Below, in pieces: positions 1 through 10,900 of a stretch of 64,000 bases of DNA. How positions within the stretch are numbered: the first letter of the stretch is position 1; the number at the start of each line of letters is the position of its first letter. The notes under the pieces are model-generated. The model searched no databases. It saw only the letters and a program-made list of their open reading frames with translations, and was not told the origin of the DNA. The position numbers and the translations under genes were made by a program. Source of the DNA: Heterodera schachtii (Eukaryota; Nematoda; Chromadorea; Rhabditida; Heteroderidae); NCBI GenBank assembly GCA_023374025.1, contig SIJG01000032.1, positions 744,276 to 808,275 of the forward strand. Direction: 5' to 3'.

Positions 1-896
1 TAAATGGTTGATGAACAAGAGATGCAAAATCCAGCGAAAAATGGATTAAATTATTCAATTAGTTAAAAAATTATTACCATGTGATAAATTTATGATTTCA
101 GATAATGCTAATCCGATGATTACAGTACTCAATAATGCCGCAATTAGCTAACCATGGAGTGCGGCGTGAGATCCGCAGTTAAACAAATATTATTATAAAA
201 ATTTTTTTGTAAAAATCATTTCATTGCCCCGCGGGGCGCGGAGGAGTGTCCCCTCCTCTCCCCCGTCCAGGCCTCCCCGCTAAATCGCCGCGCCAAATGG
301 AGAAATAATGATTGAGGCGTAGCTGTGGCGGCGATTGGTGGTGGTGGAGTCATCGGCGCGAATTGTTTTGGGAATTGGGCGTGCAGATTAACTGCTGGGG
401 CGGGGAGGGGACAAGCAGCAACAGAAGAAGCATGAGGAATTGGGAAAGTCGTCGGATAAGTGAGTGTGAGTGGATAAAAATGGGAGGGGGTGGAGCTCAC
501 ACGGGGGAAGGGGATGAAGAGGGGATAGACCCCAGCAGAAGGGGGATAAAGCGGCTTCATGTGACTCTCATCAACCAAAAAAGCATAGCGTATGTATCCC
601 GTCCCATTATTCACATCTCCGATGCTTTTCAACCGTGAAAAATACAAAAGAAACACAAATTTGAAAAAAAAATTAAATTAAAAAACTCGAATTTTAATTT
701 CTTCATAAGAAAATTATTTTGAGAATTCGTTAAAAATCAAATTCTTTCATATAAAAAAATTATATGAAACGCTATTGTATGAACTTCCATAACACTTATT
801 TTGCACATGAAGAGAGCTCTCAAATGCCCTTTTATGGTCATTAAAATTAATATAAATTTCAATTGCTTACATACAATTGTTTTCATTTGATGGCAT
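1..896. other. Intergenic, no supported gene
   Basis: AT-rich except for a G-rich plus-strand stretch at about 230-540. That skew keeps frames open on both strands, giving low-complexity Pro/Ser-rich or Gly/Arg-rich translations with no recognisable domain or splice structure. It may be the 3' flank of the minus-strand gene that ends at 897, or the promoter of something to the left. I see no RNA gene or clear repeat. Confidence 0.5.
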
Positions 897-3800
897 TTAA
901 TTGTGCCATTCTTTCGTTGTTTGTGTTGTTGACATTTTCCCATTTAAATGGTCAATAACATGTGCCATCTGCGCTCTTAACAAAAAAGATGGTTCAAGTC
1001 TGATCAGTTGATTCAATTCGGAAGACAATTCAACAATAAATCTGCAAAAATAAATTAACGAAAATTAACCAAATAAATTGTTTTTGAACAAAACTGGTTT
1101 GCCGAAGAACAACAATTCTCGATTGGATTTCCAAAAACAAAAAGCCGTTGCAATGGGAACAACAGAAGTGAAATTGATGGCTCTGAGCGCTGCTTTTTTG
1201 CCAAATTCAAACGAATTTTTCTCAAACTGATCAACAGATTATCGCAAAATTGACGTTCAATGGTGTAAAAATTGTTCAACGGAACAACGGTAGGTAAGTG
1301 ACGAAAAATTGAGTGCAAAAGTGCAGCTGAATAATGGGATTCTCATTTAATTATTAAGGCAATAAATATTTTGAATAAATTATGCCAAATTTTCTCTCAC
1401 TGAAATTCTATTTTTTTCGAATTTTTTGGGTATATTTTTGAAAATTTCCAAAAAATCGATTTTGGTTGGTGTTTTTTTCGATTTTATTAAATTTTATATT
1501 AAAAATGCTAGAATAGCTCTATAACTAAAAAAATGGCGAAATATGCGTATATTCTCATAAAATTCAAAATATGTATTAAAACTCTAATCAAATAAATAAA
1601 TAATTTAAATCATAAATTTGTTGTTCCCCTTTTAATTATTATGCGTAAATTAATTATGAAAATAAACCAAAATAAACATACCGAAAGCATTGCCAGCCAT
1701 TGAAAAAAGGCGCCATCTTTCCGTTTGTCCCCTTTTCATTGCAATTTGAATAATTCGCATTATAAATTGAAAGATTTCCTCTCTAGATTCCACTAAATCT
1801 GTATAAAATAAAGGAAATATTTATGTTAAAAGACATAGATTTTACCGACCAATTTTAACGCTTTTTTGTTTTAAAATAAAATTTTTATTTTTAAAAATGA
1901 GTCTTTTTCAATTTGACAATCCCTAAATCTATTTCAAATTATTGCCATCGGCGGCAAAATATCTTATTTATTAAGTTGAAATTTAGTTTTAGCTTTGTAT
2001 GTATGATTATTTAAAAAAAAAATTGTCAAAATATTACCAAATTTTGTGGTGGAAACCAATTCCTTGAATAGGAACAGCTGATGTAAATGCAATTTTGTTT
2101 GAGCAAGCGTCGTACCACAAATGGAAATGGATTCAGAATTTTGGTCAAAATAATCAAATGATATAATTCTGCTGATAAGTTCTGCCCTTTGAATGGGGCC
2201 AATCGAAGCAAAAATTGGCAACAAAATTTTAGCAAATGCAATGTTACGGCATTGACCACCACCCTTGGACAAAATGGATAGAGTCTGCAAACAATTAAAA
2301 ATATTATTTGATACTAAAAATAATATTTTAAATGGGGGCTGTGGGATGTCATGTCTCGGTGGGTCATTGCTGTTCTTTGCCTTTGGCAACAAACCTTTCC
2401 CATTAACTAATTGCACTAACACATTCAAAATAGATATTTGTTGACCCAAATTATCCTCCAGTTTCAAATTCATTTGACCAAACTTATTTTCGGTTTTTAA
2501 TTCATTGTTGACCAGAACTTATTCCCGGTTTTTTTTTTCATATTTATCTTTTTCAATGTTTTTCATTAAATAAATCCATCACTTAGAAAACGATAATTTC
2601 AAATGGTTTAAAAGCCTTAAAACCAAGGACACAAAATTAATGTTTTTTTATTTGTTTTTCACCTTTTCGACAATTTCCTCCCGGATTTGTGGAAAAGATG
2701 GAAAATTTGAACACAATTGTTCAACACATGCATAAAAATCAGAACCGCAATGCTCCAAAACGCCTTAATTAAAAAAAAAATATTTTTAAGTGTTTAGAAA
2801 TAATGGGATGACGCGACCTTTATGATGTGAACGAAGAAGTACCGTCCAAATTGATCGTAAGCCATTATGAACAATTTGTTCGCTCATTTGAGCAGTGAAT
2901 TTGGTCAAAATCCATCGAATTGCAGAACAACTTTGCTAAATTAAAAATGGGTGTCAAATTCGTGACCAATGACCCCGGGAGCAAGTTTACACACCAAATA
3001 AATTTAGAAATTCCAAATTTTTACAATAATTCCGTTTGAATAAATGGACAATTGCTTCTTTTGTGTGTCGCTCCAGAACAGAAATTCGTCATCATTTTCA
3101 CCATCTTCAGTGGAAGAAGAAAAGTTCTCAAAAAGCAAATGCAATTCTGAAAAAGCAAAAATTTAAATTGATATGTAGTAAAAGTTTACAAAAATCAAAA
3201 ATTTTATTTAAAAAAGTAATGAAAATTTGATTTTTAAAATAAAGCACCCGAAACTGTCACACATTGTGCCTCGCAATCACTGCCACCAAATTGAAGCAAT
3301 TTCTCATTAACTTCAACACAGTAGGAGAGAAAATCAACAAGTTCACTTTGGTATGATATTGACAATTCACTTTGTTCAAGTTTGGTGCGGGTAAACAAAA
3401 TTTTCAGTCCATCATCTAAAATAATTATTAAAAATAATTGCTTCAATAATTAGGTATTAAACGGCTAATTCCCAAATAATGTTATATAATGACCAATTTA
3501 AGTAGAATTGCAAACAGAAACTTTCAAAAACGACAAAACTACCGCTTAAATATTCAAAAAGTTAAAAAAAAATACCATTTCCAATAAATTGTAAATCCAA
3601 TTCACGCTGATCAATTTTTAAACATAAAAATAAACGATACAAATGCACAATTCCATATTTCAATTTTGGTGCCATTTCGTTGAACAAAGTGATCAGCTTT
3701 GATTTAAAATCAGCGCAATCCTTGGCAATCTTAAATGCCATTTGAGCTGATTGCTGTCGGACTGTTGAATCATGCTCATAGACCAATGCATTGAGAAGAA

Positions 3801-6800
3801 AATTTTGCATCTCCATTCTAATGGGCTAAAATAAATTATAGAAATAGCTTTATTAATACGGCAATTTTTATTTTAAAAAACAATTTTTATTTTTAAAACT
3901 GACTTCATCATTTAATGGAAAATTCAAATTGCCAATAAAATGTAGTAGATTGGAAATAAGAGGACAGAAACTTGCTGATCCATTATTTTCAGAGCATTTC
4001 TTGAGCAGTTTATGCAAATGGGATTTGATGACGCATGCAATTTCTTGGTCATAAAATTCGAATAAATGGAAGAATATAGAATTGATGGAATTGCGAAGAT
4101 TGACATTTTCTGATCGCATTAAACGTTCAAAATTTGAACTCAATTGTTGAATAAGTGATTTAAGCTGAAAAATTTGTATTAAAATTTCAGTGCGTGTATT
4201 ACCTAAGATTTGTTCTTATTTTATGCTATTATTCGATTTGGGTTTAAAAACAAATTAAAAATCATTTTTTAATTTATTTTTTTTATTTTGAAGCGGTCTT
4301 TAAAATTCCTTAAAATTTTCAATTAATCCCAAAAATTCCTAAAAAATTGGCAATTTTTGATTCAAATTTAATTCATGACAAATAATACTCAAATCTAAGG
4401 TTGACAATTTTCGAAAACAAATTACTTACTTCATTTGAATGCCACTTTTTTGAACATATCCGCACCAAAATCAATGCCAATGCATCGGCCGCTATTTTCT
4501 TTATTTCGTCTTTATGACATCCAATTAGAGCATTGACAACAATATCCAAATCTTCTTCCAACAGCATAGCATCCGAAATGGTAACCTGTTGTATATATTT
4601 GTTCAGTGAGACTTTTCAAAAGTCTTGAAAATTTACATAAACAATTTGCACCTGATTTTTGGTAGCCCAATGAATTAATTGGAGTAATGCCCATAGATTT
4701 ATTTCCTGGCATGACCAATGAATTGTCGGGTCAACAATGCTATCGCAGAACCAATACGGTGGGTGGCAATCTTCAGAAATGTTACTGTATTCATGATAGA
4801 TAAACTAGGACACAGTAACCCTGTTCACTGTCGTGCTGTACGGTATTTTCTTGTTTCAATGTTACAGTAAAGTGAAAAAGTGCGCGCAAATCAGCAAAAA
4901 TTTTCCTAAGCAGTTGGGAAGTGCTCAGTTTGGGGAACCATAGACGAACTGTATTCTCGCGAATTGTTCTTTAAGGAAATAGTAAATAAATAAAAATTCA
5001 AAAATTACTAAAAATTTAAATAATAAATTTATTGAAAATATTTTTCAATTTCTTCGTCTAATTCTGCCTGTATATTGATAGAAATAATTAAAATGCCCAC
5101 TCATTCTTTGATGTGAGTGCGTTTGAAATTGACTGAACAAGCAGCTCAGATTTGTTCATCTCCATAAAGCGTAGAGCCATCGCATGGAATGCATCGGCCA
5201 ATTCCGCTTCACACCAATGGCCCTCCAAGCAAAGGGTCAATTGATCAAAAAAATGGAGAAGTATTGTCTCATTCAACTTAATGTTTGCATCATTAAAAAG
5301 GGCAAAAAAAGGAACGAAATTTTAATTTAGACGGACAAAAATGAATTAAATAATTTCAAACGAAGTTAAAAAATGACTAAAAAATTAAAAGGATAAATTT
5401 AAACAACAAAAAACTTTCTGTAAAAGCCAGCAAGAGAAAAACCCACCTGATCTACCGAACATGTGCTAAGTAAATATTGCATCAACGAATATTTGTGCCG
5501 GATAAAATATGGAACTTGGAACAGAAAATGCTTGAAAAACTGTTAAAAATAATGGAATTTAAAATTAATTAATATTAATAATGGAACCCCACCTCAATTG
5601 GAGCGGGTCCAACTACTTTGAAAATTGCAATCAGATTTTTTGCAATTGATTTGTTAAGCTCATTTGGTCCTCGTCCCACATAAAAGCAATGATGCCAAAG
5701 ATGGACCAACTGATTTGAACTATAAATTTTAAAATAATTAATATTGAGCAAATTATTTAGAAAACCATTGTAGAATAACAAATAATTTTGAAAAATGGAA
5801 AATTTAAAAAATTAATTTGAAATTGGTAATGTTTTTATGATGAGCTCCTTTAAAAAATCTTTCTGAAATGAGGTTGTTTTTTGGGGTTTAAAGGTGGAAG
5901 AATCAGTTTCTGACATCAAGTTCGAGCCCGAATTCGAACAAAAAACCGAAACACCTAATTTTTTGATTTACGATTCTAGTTTTCGACTTTTGTGATAAAA
6001 TTGGGGTTCAGGGCTCGAAATAATATTACCGTTAAAATTAATTGATTTAAAACCAGGGGTGCCAGATCTGAGGATTTATCCTCATTTTGTGGCTTTTTGA
6101 TAGGTCAATGAGGATTTTTTTGGAAAATGAGGATTTGAGGATTTTTGTGGCTTTTTGAAAAATTTTGAGGATTTTTGAGGCTTTTGGGGAAAATCCTCAT
6201 TTAAATTTTGATAAATTTGGCATAATGTTTTACAATTATTTAATAATTTGGGTTTGTAATAGAGCATCAAAACGAAAACAGAACCAATTTTTTTCCAAAA
6301 AACCACAAAATTAAGAATTTTTTAATGAAAATCTGCTAAAAATATGGTCAAAATTCTCAATTTTTCCCCCGGCGGCGCCTATCGGCACCGCCGGACCCTA
6401 AAAATCCTTTATTTTCTTAAAATTTTTGCTTAAAATTGCAAAATTTGGCCTTTTTTGTGAACAAATCTGTTAACAAATCGCATTAAAAATTACAAAAATT
6501 TTCCCGGCGGCGCCTATCGGCACCGCCGGCCCCGCTGTCCCCGAAAGTTTTTGAAAAAAGCGCCACAAAAAAACAACTTCGATTTTTCATGCTCAGAATT
6601 TCACAAAATGTCTATTTCAAACAAAAATTGCTCAAATTTGATCTTAGACAATCAAATATAACAATTGAGCAGTTTAAACGTGTTTTGAAAAAATGAGGCT
6701 TTTTGACCCAAAATGAGGTTTTTTTGCATGCCTAATGAGGCTTTTGAAAATTTTAATCTGGCAGCCCTGTTTAAAACAATAAAACAAATTGTATCATTTT

Positions 6801-7693
6801 AATTTATCAGTGACTCTCACAGAACTTGATCAGTTGGACAATGCCTGGGTCGTGCAAATTTGCCTTTAGCATCTTCACCAATATAGCCAACGAATGCAAA
6901 GGAATGGAACAACCAAATTGGGGCAAAATTTGTGCCAATATTTGGCCCAGTGCCAGACTGTTGCTGTTATTGTTGTTTTTGAGTGAATTTAGGTAGCCAG
7001 ACAGTGTGATTTGGCACTTTGTTGCCTTTTCGACATCAAAGCGTTTGCCATTTCTAAACAGGAATTCGGCCACCAAACAACCAACGGGCACATTCTGCAA
7101 AAAGAAAATTGTTTTTTAAATGTATTCATAAACTTGATTGAACAGGTACAGGAGAAATTGAATTTTGAAAATCAAAATTTTTAAATAATTTAAATAAATT
7201 GATTTCGGATGCAAATTTTATTTAAAAATCGCAAAATAAGTACAGAAAATGCCGAATTTTTTTTAATAGAAATCTTCAGATATGTAAATTAACAAACAAT
7301 ATTATTTTGTTTGGGAACAACAAAAAAAAATACATGTAGTTTGCAGCCATAAAAGTGACATAAAATATATTTTTGGCACTTTTGCTGTTGATATCCCTCG
7401 GTAAAAAAAGGGGGGCGTGATCATTTTGGATTGAAAATTTTTTCTTCTCATGTCGTAAAAAATTGTTCCCTGTGGTTTTCAGGGTGGCACCAAATTTGAC
7501 CAATCTGCCCCACCTGTTTATCCAAGCAAACAGAAAGCACATTCTCAGCAATTGATTGAAGTGATTGGTCATCTCCCTGATCAATCTTTTCCTTATCATT
7601 TGAAATCTGAGCGACTCTTCTGTCCCGATCACTTTTACAAATGCTTAACTGATCAGCCCAAAAAGCGCATGACAAATGGTGGTGGTGTTGCAT
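897..7693 (-). CDS. Large multi-exon helical-repeat (ARM/HEAT-like) protein, function unknown
   Basis: At least fourteen exon-like blocks on the minus strand have GT/AG borders and consistent Leu/Ile-rich helical composition. The first exon is 7514-7693; its ATG follows an in-frame TAA, it encodes 60 residues starting MQHHHH, and it ends CLDKQ before GTGGGG. The second is about 6821-7094 (starts NVPVGCLVAEF). Further blocks lie near 5590-5719, 5450-5540, 5090-5276, 4640-4720, 4430-4590, 3900-4165, 3575-3825, 3240-3420, 3020-3140, 2815-2940, 2660-2765, 2330-2480, 2100-2285, 1690-1830 and 1083-1330. The last block ends TKEWHN and stops at 897-899. Typical strings are DSTVRQQSAQMAFKIAKD and KKIAADALALILVRI, which look like alpha-solenoid repeats. 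I do not recognise the family; a focadhesin-like or USP9X/USP34-type scaffold is possible but unproven. A hAT MITE sits in one intron. The start lies 256 bp from the stop of the upstream R-SMAD. Several exon joins, notably around the MITE, remain unresolved. Confidence 0.6.
6054..6769. mobile_element. hAT-type MITE with 8-bp target duplication TTTAAAAC
   Basis: The left end reads CAGGGGTGCCAGAT and the reverse complement of the right end reads CAGGGCTGCCAGAT, so the terminal inverted repeats differ by one base. The element is flanked by identical 8-mers TTTAAAAC at 6046-6053 and 6770-6777. An 8-bp duplication with ends starting CAGGG is typical of the hAT superfamily. The interior is non-coding. 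It is rich in runs of AATGAGGATTTT and AATGAGGCTTTTT type and carries two copies of a GC-rich palindromic core (CGGCGGCGCCTATCGGCACC) near 6371 and 6505. It lies in an intron of the helical-repeat gene. Confidence 0.9.
6366..6535. repeat. Paired GC-rich palindromic cores inside the MITE
   Basis: Two copies of a near-palindrome, CCGGCGGCGCC-TATC-GGCACCGCCGG, lie about 135 bp apart in otherwise AT-rich DNA. The same core occurs in the MITEs at 27.9-28.7 kb and 54.1-54.4 kb, and in degenerate form near 42240 and 59270. It is the diagnostic module of this element family. Confidence 0.75.
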
Positions 7694-7949
7694 AAATAAT
7701 TATAAACCTCTTAAAATATGTTGGTTTTCAAATTTATCGAACAAAAATGCAATAATTTTATGAGTAATAAAAATTTTTTAAAAACACGGCCCGCTGATTG
7801 ATCATAGCTGTACACATTATTTATACTTTTCTAATTAAAAAATTCTTTGCACATTTATCACTAGACAAATAAATTAAAAAATCAATTGTTTTTTTCCATA
7901 AAAAATCATCACTATTATGTATGTGCGACTTCATTCATGTTATGTTCGT
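7694..7949 (-). other. Short same-strand intergenic spacer (possible operon spacer)
   Basis: This stretch separates the R-SMAD stop (7950-7952) from the ATG of the downstream gene at 7693, both on the minus strand. It is AT-rich. Just before the downstream ATG the minus strand reads TTTTAAGAG, a possible trans-splice acceptor. Nematode operons commonly have spacers of about 100-400 bp, so co-transcription is plausible. I see no independent promoter motif. Confidence 0.4.
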
Positions 7950-10900
7950 TCATGAATAGCTTGTGCATTTTATTGGCGGCGCACCAACTTGCAACAAAAC
8001 GCCTAAATTTGTGTGTTCTTTTTTCATTTAATTAATATTTTTATTTTAAGTGTTGCTTTTACTGTCAATCCAATCCAGTGGACCAGTGAGGTGAATTTCC
8101 AGCCAACAAGGGGTCGAAGTCACATTCTGAGAAATTCAGCGATATTTGTAAATTTTGAAAAATTATTAAAAAAGCAAAGGGGCGAACACCCTCTTGATTT
8201 CCCGTAGATTTTCTGGATCGCTGATCAAGAATAAGACATCCATTCAGGCCAATTCCAAACCCAAAACTCGAACAAAGTTTTAAAATTTGGGTTTTTGCTC
8301 AAGTTCACGGGATTGGGAAAGGACGAACTTTTGCCTCTTTGATTTTGGTAATTTCAAAAATTGTCTGCTTATCATAACAAAACAAAAAAATTATCTTATT
8401 TACGGAAACACAATTAAATAATGAAATAAACCATAGCTGTAAATTAATTAATTCAAAATACCCAAAAAAATTTACTCATTAAAATTGAACTAATTTTAAT
8501 TGTAAATAAAAAATATCATTGAATTTGTTTAACTTGCCTGTCTTCTGTAGTCGGTTCCCCAGCCCTTTACGAAAGACATTCGGATTGTGCAAAGTCTGTC
8601 AAAATAGACAAGAAATAGTATTATTATTTCTAGAGTGCATTTTTCTCCCCCCCCCCCCCCCTATCCTTCCACGGGTCAGTTCCGTTCCGCGGTTCCGCCC
8701 ATTTCGTTCCCACCCCGGGAATCTTCAAACTTACAGTTAGTAATTTGGAAAAAAACCATTTGAAAATTTTAATCGTTTTAAAAATTTATAATAAATGATT
8801 GTTTTATTTAAAAAGTTTTCCAAAAATTCGCTGAAATTTTTTTTCTTTTTCTTAAATTTTTTCAATATTTTTTGAAAAAAGGCGAGGAGCTGCTCTCATA
8901 ATTTACATCCCTTTATGCTGCGCACAATCAGTTTCTTTTTCACCTCGTGAGAGAGTAAACTGCTTCATAGCCTTGTTTTACCGCGGTGCTCAACAGTTTG
9001 CCAAACTCAGACATTGAAAACACTTTGAGATTACAGTCTGAGAAAGAAGGCAAAATTATTTTTGATACAAAAATTCTCATTTACATTGCGGCACTTTGCA
9101 GACGGTGGCAGCGGGCCAACTGGAATTAAAATTTAAAAAAGGAAAGACGTTAAACGTTTATTCATCTTTGGCCATAATACGGGATGGTTGATGAATTTTT
9201 TCCAAAAAAGAACAAAGTTTTTTTTTACAAAATTTCTTGAAATTTCTTACGAGAAAAGCTCCAAGAATTATTTTTTTGAAAATTTCGGGGAGGGGGGGGG
9301 GGTGGAAACGATACGGGAGAAACACTGATCAGGGGGAAACGGCCCCGATTACCCACCCGTTTCTTGCCGCAACATTTGGCGCTTGAATGAACACGGCTGC
9401 ATGCTCACTGAGTGTTTCACTATAAATAAATTGAATTTTTAATGGAATTATTTAAAATTTTTTATTTTATTGCGGCGATTATGTTCTGAACGATGTTTTG
9501 GGGTGTATCCTCCCAAAATTAATATATATAATATTTTTACTGACCAATATACGTCACCACCAATGTTGTAAATGCGGGCACCTAGCACACAAGAAAAACA
9601 ATTAATTTTAAAACAATTAATTTTAATGTAGTAAATAAAATTATTACCTTTCCCAATGCATTTACGTGCGTCCAACACAGCACCAGTCCGATTAATATTC
9701 GGCAATTGGCCTTAATAGACAAAAAAAAATCATTTAATTAATTTTTTTTAATTTACAGACCAAGACAAAAACGGTCCTCCGCAGTCGGTGAAGTATAGCT
9801 AAATTTTTTAAATAGAAATTTAAAATTTGTTCCCTGATTAGATGGGGTCATACTTTTATATGAGTTAAAATGGATGAATTCGCAGATTAACCAAGTTAAG
9901 CATTAGTTATTATTATTTTTTCAAAATAAAAAAAATAGGAATTATAAGACCGATTTTTTTAATGAGCCAATTAATTATTCCCGCTTTGTTGACTATTAAA
10001 ATTTTAATGAATTATTTTCCATTTAAATTGTGAGTTCATCCATCACACACCCGTCAATAATAAGCGATGGTTTGGAGGCGTGGAACACTTCGCCGACCCG
10101 CTGGTTCAGCTCATAGTATGTGACCTTGCACCAGAACATTGGCTCCTCATATTGAATGACGGAAATGCCATTGGGCAGCGACAGGGACGGAGGTGTACTG
10201 CAAAAAATGTCGTCACAAAATGAATAAAATATAGAATTCTGCAAAATGCATATCATTCCGCCAAATTTGAAATGGGCGGAATTAACCAAGCGCAAGCATT
10301 TTTTTCTCTCTCTCTTCGGTTCAAAAATTTTTACAGGAGACTAATTATTTTTCAAAATTATATGCGCTATGGGCGAAAAAAAATTCATGTTTATTAGTTT
10401 TTCGCACAAAAAGGGTCGACCCCCACCCCCCTTTATTGTACGACCCATTTGCACCATATTCAAATGTTTTGGAAATAAAATAAATCAAATTATCAATCGG
10501 ATCGATGAATTGGATCACACCAACGAAGAAAAAAAAACGTTGGGTTAAATCAACCACCACCACCATACCACACTGACTTCGGAACATTTTGTTGTTGTTG
10601 TTGCTGCTGTTGCGGTCTTTGTACCCCACAATCAGCCAAATCCTTCATAATGCTGTCAAATCGGGCCGCTTCATAAATCATCTGCTAAATAAAATTTAAA
10701 AATTTATAAAAATGATTTATTTATTTATTTGTCATAAAGAAGACCGATTGCGGGTCAGACGACTTGTTTAACACATCATTGGACGTTGACTGTCTGTTGG
10801 AGTTGAATATGAACTGATGCTTAATTGTTGAATTTTACCAAAATCAAAATATTGCAAGCCGGATTTCGCAATAATTTATCATTTCAATTAGCAATCAAGC

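Noticed and set aside
216..656. 146-codon open frame (minus) and 108-codon frame (plus)
   Set aside because: Both are open because of G/C skew; translations are low complexity and there is no splice or domain support.
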